64,000 nt of DNA from Plantibacter sp. Leaf314 (GTDB taxonomy: Bacteria > Actinomycetota > Actinomycetes > Actinomycetales > Microbacteriaceae), in NCBI RefSeq assembly GCF_001423185.1, contig NZ_LMOB01000002.1, positions 478,329 through 542,328 on the forward strand, written 5' to 3'. The position numbers were made by a program, and so were the translations under genes. Position 1 is the stretch's first letter, and every line of letters begins with the position of its first letter. Of the stretch, positions 48,957-56,722 are shown piece by piece. The notes under the pieces were generated by a model. That model was not told the origin of the DNA and made no database searches. It worked only from the letters and a program-made list of their open reading frames with translations.

Positions 48957-50360
48957 ATGCCGCGCCGACACGAGCGTCACTCCACCCGTGACCGCCCCAC
49001 ACCGATCGTCGTCAACGACAACGCCGCCTGGTGCTGGTTCCAGGACGAACGGGCACTCGTCGATCCGGTCGCCGGCGTCCTCCTCGTGGGATCGATCGCC
49101 TCGACCACTGGTATCGACGGCGAGCGCCGCGGCGGCAACGTCGAAGTCACCGTCGTCGACCTCACCACCGGCACCGCCGACGTCGTCGTCCTCCACGAGC
49201 GACTCGAATCCGACGACCACGACGTACCCGCCCTCTGGCACCGCCCCGACGGCCGCTGGCTCGCGATGTACACCCGCCACAAGACCGACGACCTCACCCG
49301 CTGGCGCATCAGCGAACCCGACGACCCACGCCACTGGGGACCCGAGCAGACCTTCGACTGGAGCCCCCACACCGGCGGGTCCGGCGTGACGTACGCGAAC
49401 GTCCACGAGCTCGACGGTCGCCTGTACTGCTTCGCCCGCGCCGTCAACGACGACCAGTGCGCGCTCGTCTCCGACGACCACGGTGACACCTGGCGGTACG
49501 CCGGCAAGCTCTTCACCCGCCCGAAGGTGGGCTACGTGAACGGCTACACCCGCTACACCTCCGCGCCCACCCGCATCGACCTCATCACCACCGACCACCA
49601 CCCGCGCGACTACGACAACAGCGTCTACCACGGGTTCCTCGACGCCGACGGCCTCCACCGCACCGACGGCAGTGTCGTCGACCCGCACCCACTGAGCGGC
49701 GACGCGCCCTCACAGGTGGACCTCACGACGCTCGTCGCCGCCGGGTCCACCCTTCCCGAGGGCGGCCGATGGCCGGGTGTGCGTGTCGGCCACGGCTGGA
49801 CGGTCGACCTCCGGCGAGCCGCCGACGGCACCCTCGCCGCCGTCGTCTCCGCCCGCGCCGACGACGATCCGGCCCACCCGGACGAGGCCACCGAACGCTT
49901 CCGGCCCGTCCTCGACCACCGCTTCCTGTACGCCCACCTGCCGCCGGGAGGCGACTGGTCCGTGCACCCGCTCGCCCTCGCGGGCGCCGGGCTCCTCCCC
50001 CACGAGCAGGACTACACGGGTCTCGTCGCGATCGATCCCGACGACCTCGACTCCGTCTACCTCTCGAGCGCGATCGACCCACGCGACGACACGACCCTGC
50101 CGCACCACGAGATCTTCCACGGACGGACCACCGACGCCGGGGCGAGCTGGTCGTGGACGTCCGTGACGGAGCATTCGGCGCACGACAACCTCAGACCGAT
50201 CGTCGCACCTGGCGATCCGTCGACCGTCTCGCTGCTCTGGTTCCGTGGCAGCATGGCGAGCTCTCAGGACTACCGATGCGAAGCCGTCCTCCTGCGCCTG
50301 CCCCGCGCCCCGCACCTCTCGCGCGAAGCGGTCACTCCGGCCAGGACACCTCGCCGCTGA
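48957..50360 (+). CDS. BNR-4 repeat (sialidase-like propeller) protein
   Basis: 467 residues from ATG 48957 (GGAAGG upstream); no signal peptide. It begins PIVVNDNAAWCWFQDERALVDPVAGVLLVGSIAS, the usual start of BNR_4 family proteins, followed by Asp-box-like turns (SDDHGDTWRYAG, TTDAGASWSW) and NVHELDGRLYCFARA. The BNR_4 family covers seven-bladed propellers including polysaccharide lyases (ulvan-type PL24/25) and uncharacterised proteins of sugar loci. It probably binds or cleaves a plant or algal polysaccharide fragment in the cytoplasm; reaction unknown. Its 3' end overlaps the convergent GNAT gene by 29 bases. Confidence 0.8.
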   Translation: MPRRHERHSTRDRPTPIVVNDNAAWCWFQDERALVDPVAGVLLVGSIASTTGIDGERRGGNVEVTVVDLTTGTADVVVLHERLESDDHDVPALWHRPDGRWLAMYTRHKTDDLTRWRISEPDDPRHWGPEQTFDWSPHTGGSGVTYANVHELDGRLYCFARAVNDDQCALVSDDHGDTWRYAGKLFTRPKVGYVNGYTRYTSAPTRIDLITTDHHPRDYDNSVYHGFLDADGLHRTDGSVVDPHPLSGDAPSQVDLTTLVAAGSTLPEGGRWPGVRVGHGWTVDLRRAADGTLAAVVSARADDDPAHPDEATERFRPVLDHRFLYAHLPPGGDWSVHPLALAGAGLLPHEQDYTGLVAIDPDDLDSVYLSSAIDPRDDTTLPHHEIFHGRTTDAGASWSWTSVTEHSAHDNLRPIVAPGDPSTVSLLWFRGSMASSQDYRCEAVLLRLPRAPHLSREAVTPARTPRR

Positions 50361-50643
50361 AGTCCGGGTGCTTCCGCAGGTAGGCCTGGATGAAGGGGCA
50401 GTAGGGCACGATCGTCAGACCGCGCTCGGCGGCGTCGTCGAGGGCCGCTGACGCGAGGACGCTGCCGAGCCCCTGCCCGCCGAAGTCGGGATCGATCTCC
50501 GTGTGGGTGAAGAGGATCCGGCCCGGTTCGTCGCGGTACCCGGCGATCCCCGCGACGCGGTCGCCCACGCGGATCTCGTACTCGTGGCTCTCGTCGTTGC
50601 GGACGACCTCCGGGGTGTCCGCGTCGGTGCTGGGTGTCGTCAT
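50332..50643 (-). CDS. GNAT-fold N-acetyltransferase, YjdJ type
   Basis: 103 residues: HEYEIRVGDRVAGIAGYRDEPGRILFTHTEIDPDFGGQGLGSVLASAALDDA with the QGLGS acetyl-CoA loop and VPYCPFIQAYLRKHPDF at the end. This is the short Gcn5-related (Acetyltransf_CG) subgroup found singly in many bacteria. The substrate is unknown. Start at ATG 50643; a much longer frame on the same strand is a shadow of amtB. Confidence 0.85.
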   Translation of the reverse strand: MTTPSTDADTPEVVRNDESHEYEIRVGDRVAGIAGYRDEPGRILFTHTEIDPDFGGQGLGSVLASAALDDAAERGLTIVPYCPFIQAYLRKHPDFSGEVSWPE

Positions 50644-50722
50644 CGGGGCTCCGTTCCACTCGGTCCTCACTGTACGTCCGATGCGCCCCGTCATGAGCTG
50701 TTTACACGGCGTCCGGATCCGC

Positions 50723-50771
50723 AACCTGCCGGAAACATGGGCACACGCCGACGGAAACACGGTGGTGTCAC
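50723..50771 (+). promoter_or_regulatory. GlnR-like nitrogen box upstream of amtB
   Basis: Two GAAAC words (50734-50738 and 50756-50760) are exactly 22 bases apart. GCAAC (50723-50727) lies six bases before the first and GTGTC (50767-50771) six after the second; these are near matches to the GlnR consensus gTnAC-n6-GAAAC repeated every 22 bases. The middle gTnAC position (50745-50749, ACACG) is poor. It lies 53 to 101 bases before the amtB ATG. Confidence 0.6.
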
Positions 50772-50823
50772 GCTGGGCGCACCCGACGCGCTCCAGCCGC
50801 GTCCCTGCGGAGAGGCACCTCGA

Positions 50824-52092
50824 ATGGATCAAGGAAACACAGCGTTCATCCTGATAGCTGCGGCACTCGTGCTGCTCATGACTCCAGGGCTCGCGTTCTT
50901 CTACGGCGGCCTGGTGAAGGCGAAGAGCGTCATCAGCATGATGATGATGAGCTTCGGCGCACTCGGCCTCATCGGCGTCCTCTGGGTGCTGTACGGCTAC
51001 GCGATCGCGTTCCCCGGCTCCGAAGGCACCGTCGCCCCGTGGGCGATCGACACCGCGAACATCGGCCTGACCGGTGCCCTCGAGACGCCGGAGGGTGCCT
51101 CCTACCCGCCGCTCGCCTTCGTCGCGTTCCAGGCGACCTTCGCGATCATCACCGTCGCGCTCGTCTCCGGCGCGATCGCGGACCGCGCGAAGTTCGGCTC
51201 CTGGATGATCTTCGCCGGCATCTGGGCGACCGTCGTCTACTTCCCCGTCGCCAGCTGGGTCTTCAACTTCGGCCTCGCCGATGACGGCAGCTTCGCCTAC
51301 GGCGGCTGGATCACGCACGGCCTCCAGGACGTCTTCGGCGTCGGCGTCATCGACTTCGCCGGTGGTACCGCGGTGCACATCAACGCCGGTGCGGCAGCGC
51401 TCGCCCTCGCGCTCGTCCTCGGCCGTCGCGTCGGGTTCAAGAAGGGCGCCTACGTCCCCCACAACCCGCCGTTCGTCCTCCTCGGCGCCGGCCTCCTCTG
51501 GTTCGGCTGGTTCGGCTTCAACGCCGGCTCCGAGCTGGCCGCCGACGGCACCGCTGCACTCGCCTTCGTCAACACGATCGCCGCTCCGGCCGCCGCCCTG
51601 CTCGCCTGGCTCGTGGTGGAGCGCGTCAAGGACGGCAAGCCGACCTCCGTCGGTGCCGCATCCGGTGCGGTCGCCGGTCTCGTCGCGATCACCCCGGCGT
51701 GCGCCTCGCTGCACCCGATCTGGGCGATCGTCCTCGGTATCGTCGCCGGCGCGGTCTGCGCACTCGCGATCGACCTGAAGTTCAAGCTCGGCTTCGACGA
51801 CTCGCTCGACGTCGTCGGCATCCACCTCGTCGGTGGCCTCATCGGCACGCTCTACCTGGGCTTCTTCGCCAACGGCACCGGCCTGTTCATGGGTGGCGAC
51901 GGTTCGCAGCTGCTCGTCCAGGCGATCGCCGCGTTCTCCGTCCTCATCTACTCCTTCGTGCTCGCCTTCATCATCGGCTTCGCGATCGAGAAGACGATCG
52001 GCTTCCGCGTGAAGAACGAGGACGAGATCGCCGGCATCGACACCGTGGTCCACGGTGAAGAGGGCTACATCCTCGTCGACGCCAAGGCCTGA
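50824..52092 (+). CDS. amtB: Ammonium transporter AmtB
   Basis: 422 residues, eleven predicted membrane helices. The twin pore histidines are His185 (GTAVHINAGA) and His334 (VVGIHLVGG); PGLAFFYGGLV at the start and NPPFVLLGAGLLWFGWFGFNAGS are family hallmarks. It imports ammonium/ammonia at low nitrogen. Ribosome site GGAGAGG. No glnK gene follows; the usual amtB-glnK-glnD set is not present here. Confidence 0.95.
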   Translation: MDQGNTAFILIAAALVLLMTPGLAFFYGGLVKAKSVISMMMMSFGALGLIGVLWVLYGYAIAFPGSEGTVAPWAIDTANIGLTGALETPEGASYPPLAFVAFQATFAIITVALVSGAIADRAKFGSWMIFAGIWATVVYFPVASWVFNFGLADDGSFAYGGWITHGLQDVFGVGVIDFAGGTAVHINAGAAALALALVLGRRVGFKKGAYVPHNPPFVLLGAGLLWFGWFGFNAGSELAADGTAALAFVNTIAAPAAALLAWLVVERVKDGKPTSVGAASGAVAGLVAITPACASLHPIWAIVLGIVAGAVCALAIDLKFKLGFDDSLDVVGIHLVGGLIGTLYLGFFANGTGLFMGGDGSQLLVQAIAAFSVLIYSFVLAFIIGFAIEKTIGFRVKNEDEIAGIDTVVHGEEGYILVDAKA

Positions 52093-52148
52093 CCGACCGA
52101 CCGCACCACTAACCGACCTGCACCACCTCCCGACCCGACGAGGACGAG

Positions 52149-52772
52149 ATGCGCGCAGCAGCTGGACCCGAACCGGCTGCCACTCCCGCTCATCTCGTCC
52201 TCGTCGACGTCGTCCCACGACCACCCGCGACACCAGGGCCGTCCCGGATCATCCGCTTCGACGACCTCGTCCGGCAACCACTCGACCGGGGCCGCGGCAG
52301 CGTGCGGGACGTCTGGATCAGCACCGACGTCGACCATCGCATCCGCTGGCGACTGCAGCTCGTCGAGCTCCGTGACGCGAGCGGCCTCATCTCCGCCCCC
52401 GACGACCTCAACCACGCCATCGTGGGGTTCGCCGGCCCGCAGGTCGTGGTGCGCGCCGGCGGGAGCGCCGCGACCGGCCCTGGCCGGATCCTGCACCGGG
52501 AGGAGGTCCTCACCGTGCACGAGTCGTCGGTGCGGTTCTCCAGGCCGCGCCTCCGGGCGTCCGGGTCGAGCTCGATGATCGTGCTCAGCTACAGCGTCGC
52601 CGAAGACCCGCCGGCCCTGACGTTCCGACACACGGACGCCCCGACCGGACCCGTCGACGGCCTGCAGATCGTCCTCGCCCTCGGGACGCCGGTACCGCAC
52701 GACTCGGGCGAGATCCCACGCGGGGCCGCGCTCGTCTCCGCGCCGCTCGCCGTTCCGCCGCGCTACCGCTGA
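52149..52772 (+). CDS. Hypothetical protein
   Basis: 207 residues with GAGGACGAG before ATG. Mostly beta-type sequence (RIRWRLQLVELRDASGL, SMIVLSYSVAEDPPALTF, GLQIVLALGTPV), no signal peptide or membrane helix. The first 14 codons have lower GC3 than the rest, so the true start may be a little further in. Not recognised. It ends ten bases inside the convergent DUF3592 gene. Confidence 0.6.
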   Translation: MRAAAGPEPAATPAHLVLVDVVPRPPATPGPSRIIRFDDLVRQPLDRGRGSVRDVWISTDVDHRIRWRLQLVELRDASGLISAPDDLNHAIVGFAGPQVVVRAGGSAATGPGRILHREEVLTVHESSVRFSRPRLRASGSSSMIVLSYSVAEDPPALTFRHTDAPTGPVDGLQIVLALGTPVPHDSGEIPRGAALVSAPLAVPPRYR

Positions 52773-53281
52773 CCGGCGGGTGGCTGCATCGCTGCACGGC
52801 GCGCCTGTGCGCGTTCCGACCGGCCCCGAGCGGCCATCACCAGCATCATGACGCCCGTCCCGCCGAGGATGACGGTGAAGACGGCTCCGAGTCCGGTCAT
52901 CCACTCACCCTCGCCGCCGTAGCCCTCCACGACCGCCGTCCCCGGATCGGAGTCCCGGTACACGATCGCGACCTCGTCGCCGACGGATGGTCGATCGCTG
53001 ATGTCCCACGACTCCCAGACGGTGTGCACGCTGTCGTCGGTGGCGCGGTACTCGACCCGGAAGTCGAGGTCCGAGGCCTCCACACCGTCCTGCACCTCGG
53101 TGATCGTGCCGGTGGTGCGCGTGCCCGTCTGGAGCAGCTCGTCATCGGCCATCCGGAGGCCGACCCCGATCGCGATCATGACCGGACCGACGAGCAGCAT
53201 GCCGAGGATGAGGGCGACCATGCCGAAGCTCTTGCGGGTCGGGTGCGACGCCGCTGGCGCCGGCTGCTTCTGGAGGTCCAC
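52763..53281 (-). CDS. DUF3592 membrane protein
   Basis: 172 residues from GTG 53281. Membrane helix KSFGMVALILGMLLVGPVMIAIGVGL, then an extracytoplasmic beta domain TGTRTTGTITEVQDGVEAS...FRVEYRATDDSVHTVWE...VGDEVAIVYRDSDPGTAVVEG (the DUF3592 core), then a second helix near the end. Function unknown. A gap of about 65 bases with CACGTCGG direct repeats separates it from the DUF4188 gene. Confidence 0.8.
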   Translation of the reverse strand: MDLQKQPAPAASHPTRKSFGMVALILGMLLVGPVMIAIGVGLRMADDELLQTGTRTTGTITEVQDGVEASDLDFRVEYRATDDSVHTVWESWDISDRPSVGDEVAIVYRDSDPGTAVVEGYGGEGEWMTGLGAVFTVILGGTGVMMLVMAARGRSERAQARRAAMQPPAGQR

Positions 53282-53291
53282 CCGCCTATTC

Positions 53292-53343
53292 CAACACACG
53301 TCGGCTGGGGCTCGACACACGTCGGGTGGGGCTCGAGACACCG
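53292..53343. repeat. Short direct repeat CACGTCGGxTGGGGCTCGA
   Basis: ACACGTCGGCTGGGGCTCGA and ACACGTCGGGTGGGGCTCGA lie back to back (about 53296-53337), followed by a partial third copy (ACACCGTCGG) running into the DUF4188 3' end. Non-coding; no function seen. Confidence 0.7.
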
Positions 53344-53347
53344 TCGG

Positions 53348-53845
53348 TCAGGCCGCTTCCGTCCCACCGGTACGGCCGTCGGCGAACCGCTGACGCGCGT
53401 GCTGGTTGCGGGAGCCGATGGGGACCGCCTCGGTCGCGGCCGGCAGTCCCATGGCGGGCGTCGACACGTAGATGCTCTCGGCGCGCTCGACGAGGAACGT
53501 CTCGTGCCAGACGCCGACCGCCTTCGGGGCCGACCGGGCACGACGGTTGAACCGCGACCAGGCCGGTCGATGCTCGGAGGCGGGCGCGGACGCGTAGGCG
53601 TAGAGCTTCTCGATCGACGACCAGTACTGCACGAGGTACGGTCCGGACGCACCGAGCAGGATGTGCGAGCCGAGCAGACCGGAGTCCGGGTCGGTCATCA
53701 GCTCGCGCAACATGCGCGGCATCTCCCCGAAGATCGGCATCCACTGGTCGGGACGCCACCACTGGTTGACGGTCATCCCGATGTGGAAGACGACGAGCTC
53801 CCCCTCGTGACGGTGGGTGATTCGGCCGGCGACGACGCGTGACAT
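53348..53845 (-). CDS. DUF4188 domain protein
   Basis: 165 residues: FHIGMTVNQWWRPDQWMPIFGEMPRMLRELMTDPDSGLLGSHILLGASGPYLVQYWSSIEKLYAYASAP... is the DUF4188 pattern (a ferredoxin-like, antibiotic-monooxygenase-type fold). FNRRARSAPKAVGVWHETFLV follows. Function not established. It is divergent from a MerR regulator with several overlapping inverted repeats between them, suggesting inducible expression. Confidence 0.85.
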   Translation of the reverse strand: MSRVVAGRITHRHEGELVVFHIGMTVNQWWRPDQWMPIFGEMPRMLRELMTDPDSGLLGSHILLGASGPYLVQYWSSIEKLYAYASAPASEHRPAWSRFNRRARSAPKAVGVWHETFLVERAESIYVSTPAMGLPAATEAVPIGSRNQHARQRFADGRTGGTEAA

Positions 53846-53861
53846 ACACTGCTCCTTGTTC

Positions 53862-53899
53862 GATAGGGACGCTATCCAAGTTGGATAGTAGCACTATCC
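53862..53899. promoter_or_regulatory. MerR operator with overlapping GATAG/CTATC repeats
   Basis: CTATCCAA-G-TTGGATAG (53872-53888) is a perfect 17-bp palindrome. Further half-sites GATAG (53862-53866) and CTATCC (53894-53899) flank it, each able to pair with an arm of the central palindrome. It sits between the divergent DUF4188 and MerR genes. Confidence 0.75.
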
Positions 53900-53915
53900 A
53901 TGCGAGAAGGACACG

Positions 53916-54557
53916 ATGCGGATCTCCGAACTCGCCGCGGCATCCGAGGTGCCGGTGGCGACCATCAAGTACTACCTGCGCGAGCGACTCCTCCCGGAGG
54001 GTGAGCGCACCTCGGCGACCCAGGCGCGGTACGGCGACGCCCACCTGTCCCGGCTCCGAGTCATCCGAGCCCTCCTGACCGCCGGCGTCAGCATCGCCGA
54101 GACCCGGAACGTCGTGGCCGCCCTCGACGCACCGCCGCCCGGCCCGTACGACCTCCTCGGTGTGGCGCACGCCGCCGTCACCCCGCGCCCCTCGGGGCCT
54201 CTCGACACCACCGGCGCACTCGAGCTCTACGAACGGCTCGGCGGCGTCGCGGCGCAGTGCGACCCCGGGCTCCTCGCCGGCCTCGCCCAGGCGCTCGACA
54301 CCCTGGAATGCGCCGGCTTCACGGTGCCGTCCGAGGTGCTCGACCGCTACGTCGAGGCCGCGCGTCGCATCGCCGAAGCGGAGATCGACGGCATCCCCAC
54401 CGACTCCCCGGAGCTCGCCGTGCAGTACATCGTGCTCGGGACGGTCCTCACCGAACCACTCATCCTCGCCCTCCGCCGGGCGGCGCAGCAGGTGGTGTCC
54501 TCGGCGCGGTTCGGCGGGCCGGACGCGACGATGCCGATGACGCCGCAGGAGTCCTGA
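53916..54557 (+). CDS. MerR family transcriptional regulator
   Basis: 213 residues: winged HTH MRISELAAASEVPVATIKYYLRERLL, then a large C-terminal helical domain containing TGALELYERLGGVAAQCDPGLLAGLAQALDTLE. This is the non-metal, effector-binding type. Ribosome site AGAAGGA. It probably controls itself and the divergent DUF4188 gene. Confidence 0.9.
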   Translation: MRISELAAASEVPVATIKYYLRERLLPEGERTSATQARYGDAHLSRLRVIRALLTAGVSIAETRNVVAALDAPPPGPYDLLGVAHAAVTPRPSGPLDTTGALELYERLGGVAAQCDPGLLAGLAQALDTLECAGFTVPSEVLDRYVEAARRIAEAEIDGIPTDSPELAVQYIVLGTVLTEPLILALRRAAQQVVSSARFGGPDATMPMTPQES

Positions 54558-54576
54558 GCGTCAGGCGTCCTGAGCG

Positions 54577-55494
54577 TCAGGCGTTCAGTTCCGCCAGCGT
54601 CGGCGGGTTCGCCCCCGGGCGCGACACGGTGACACTCGCGGCGCGCGCAGCACGCTCGAGGAGTCGACGGAGCTCGTCGTCGGAGATCGCCCCGAGCCGC
54701 TCCTCGGCCTCCGGCCCGGAGACCCCCGCGGTCAGCAGGCCGTCGATGAGCGCACCCATGAACGTGTCGCCGGCACCGACGGTGTCGGCCACCGTCACCC
54801 GCGGCGACGCGATCTCGAACACCGAGCCGGCGCGCACCACGAGCGCTCCGTCGCCACCCCTCGTCACGACGACGAGGCCCGGCCCCGACGCCACCCACTG
54901 CTTCGCCGCGTCGACGAGCGCGAGGTCCGGGTGCAGGAACGCTACGTCCTCGTCGCTCGCCTTCACCACGTGGGCCCGTGCGATGCACGCGAGCGCCGTT
55001 CGCCGAACACGCTCGGCGTCGTCGACGAGCGTGGGACGGATGTTGGGGTCGTAGGTGATGAGCGCCGATGCCCGACGGGCCTCCACCAGCGCGCTCAGGC
55101 GACCGGCACTGGGCTCGAGGACGGACGCGATCGAGCCGGTGTGCACGACGGACGCCTCCGGAGCATCCGTGGCGTCGAGGTCGAGGGAGAGGTCGAACTC
55201 GTAGGTGGCCGCACCGTCCGCGTCGAGCGTCGCCTGCGCCGTGGAGGTCCGACCGGTGGGCGCTGACACCAGCGAGACCCCGGACGCGTCGAGCCAGGCC
55301 CGGATCGCCGCGCCACGCTCGTCGTCGCCGACGTGGGTCACGAGCGCCGGGACCCGGCCGAGTCGGCCGAGGGTGATGCCGACGTTCGCCGGGCTGCCGC
55401 CGGGACTCTCGGCCTGCGTCCCGTCGAGTCGACGGACGATGTCGATGAGCGTCTCGCCGGCGATGAGCACGTCGGTCGTCGGGGTCGTGTGCAT
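54577..55494 (-). CDS. PfkB family carbohydrate kinase, probable fructokinase
   Basis: 305 residues: VLIAGETLIDIVRR, PGGSPANVGITLGRLG (31-46, sugar-binding glycines), YDPNIRP and the catalytic DTVGAGDTF with GAGD at 240-243. PGGSPANVA-type kinases in fructan loci are usually fructokinases. It lies 25 bases after the LacI gene and opposite the importer/GH32 operon, so it would phosphorylate the fructose released there. Confidence 0.85.
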   Translation of the reverse strand: MHTTPTTDVLIAGETLIDIVRRLDGTQAESPGGSPANVGITLGRLGRVPALVTHVGDDERGAAIRAWLDASGVSLVSAPTGRTSTAQATLDADGAATYEFDLSLDLDATDAPEASVVHTGSIASVLEPSAGRLSALVEARRASALITYDPNIRPTLVDDAERVRRTALACIARAHVVKASDEDVAFLHPDLALVDAAKQWVASGPGLVVVTRGGDGALVVRAGSVFEIASPRVTVADTVGAGDTFMGALIDGLLTAGVSGPEAEERLGAISDDELRRLLERAARAASVTVSRPGANPPTLAELNA

Positions 55495-55519
55495 GGCTGT
55501 TCTCTCTGCTGGATCCGGG

Positions 55520-56572
55520 TCAGACGACGTCGGGTGACGGGGTGGCTGGTGACAGGGTGGCGAGCGAGTCCCGCTCGATGATCGGCATGGTGACGAGCTC
55601 GTGCCCGAGGGCGTGCCGACCGAGGAGCATCGACGCTCCGAGCGCGCCGATCTCCTGGTAGGGCAACCGGGCGGTGGTGAGCCCCGGCCGGAGATAGCCC
55701 GCGAGGATCTCGTCGTCGAAGGAGACCACGGAGACGTCCTGCGGGATCCGGCGTCCCCGCTCGAGCAGCACCTGGTACCCACCGAAGGCGACGCCGTCGT
55801 TCGCGGCGAGGATGGCGGTGACGTCGGGGTGCCGGTCGAGGAGGGCGACCGTCGCCTCGTAGCCAGGTTCCGGCTGCCACTCGACGATGTCGACCCGGGC
55901 CGGTTCGATCCCGGCCTCCGCGAACGCGGCGGCGATGCCCTCGAAGCGGAGCGCGACGGTCGCGGTCTGGCGGAGATCGCTGATGACCTCGCGCGGGAGG
56001 TCGCCGACGACGCCGATGCGGCGGTGGCCGGCGTCCACGAGTCGCTTCGCGACCGCGTACCCGGCGGCGCGTTCGTCGGGCAGGACGTTCGCATGACCCG
56101 ACGAGGAAGCGCCGTTGAGGACGACCACCGGGACCCCGGTCGAGGTACTCGGGAGGTCGATGAGACGGGCGCCGAGCAGGCCGATGAGGATACCGTCGAC
56201 ACGGTGGTCGATCATCGTCTCGAACGCCCGGGCGAGGCCGCCCTCGATCCCCTGGGTCTCCGCGATGAGCATCGTGTGGTCGTTGGCCTTCGAGACCTCG
56301 AGCGCGCCGCCGATGAGCCCCGAGGCGTGGCGGGTCAGCGTGACCTCGTCGGAGATGAACCCGATCGTCCGGGTCTTGCCTCGCCGGAGCACCTGGGCCG
56401 CGGGGTTCGGGCGGTAGTCGAGTTCGGCAGCGGCCGCGCGCACCCGCTCCACGGCGTCCGCCGACAGCCGCGACCCCGGGCGGTCGTTCATGATCATGCT
56501 GACAGCGGCCTTCGACATGCCCGAGCGCTCGGCGACGTCCGCGAGGGTCGTGCGGCGGCGCTGGGTAGACAT
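55520..56572 (-). CDS. LacI family transcriptional regulator (second fructan locus)
   Basis: 350 residues: HTH TTLADVAERSGMSKAAVSMIMND at about 8-30, hinge YRPNPAAQVLRRGKT, sugar-binding domain. It is first of a two-gene operon with the PfkB kinase and diverges from the importer genes. Two almost identical 18-bp palindromes lie in the divergent gap and one overlaps the likely importer promoter, so repression of both directions is expected. Confidence 0.9.
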   Translation of the reverse strand: MSTQRRRTTLADVAERSGMSKAAVSMIMNDRPGSRLSADAVERVRAAAAELDYRPNPAAQVLRRGKTRTIGFISDEVTLTRHASGLIGGALEVSKANDHTMLIAETQGIEGGLARAFETMIDHRVDGILIGLLGARLIDLPSTSTGVPVVVLNGASSSGHANVLPDERAAGYAVAKRLVDAGHRRIGVVGDLPREVISDLRQTATVALRFEGIAAAFAEAGIEPARVDIVEWQPEPGYEATVALLDRHPDVTAILAANDGVAFGGYQVLLERGRRIPQDVSVVSFDDEILAGYLRPGLTTARLPYQEIGALGASMLLGRHALGHELVTMPIIERDSLATLSPATPSPDVV

Positions 56573-56591
56573 GACACTCCTTCGTGCGGGT

Positions 56592-56609
56592 TGCTGAATC
56601 AGTTCAGCA
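56592..56609. promoter_or_regulatory. LacI operator O1
   Basis: TGCTGAATCAGTTCAGCA, an inverted repeat with 8-nt arms matching except at the centre. It is 20 bases upstream of the LacI start. It matches the second operator at 56639-56656 in 17 of 18 positions. Confidence 0.85.
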
Positions 56610-56638
56610 TATCGCGCGGAGCTGTGTTATGTTTCGTC

Positions 56639-56656
56639 TGCTGAATCCGTTCAGCA
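56639..56656. promoter_or_regulatory. LacI operator O2 downstream of the importer -10
   Basis: TGCTGAATCCGTTCAGCA, 47 bases from the first copy. TATGTT (56628-56633) just before it could be the -10 of the importer operon, so binding here would block transcription start or escape. It is the second of a clear pair. Confidence 0.85.
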
Positions 56657-56722
56657 CTCCCATTCATGGCTCATCGTCCGCGCCCTGCGAACGGTCGGCC
56701 CCGATTTCGCAGGAGCAACAAC

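Noticed and set aside
52065-52904. A 279-codon minus-strand frame opposite the hypothetical gene at 52149
   Set aside because: Charged low-complexity sequence with no domain; the plus-strand frame has a ribosome site and beta-rich protein character.
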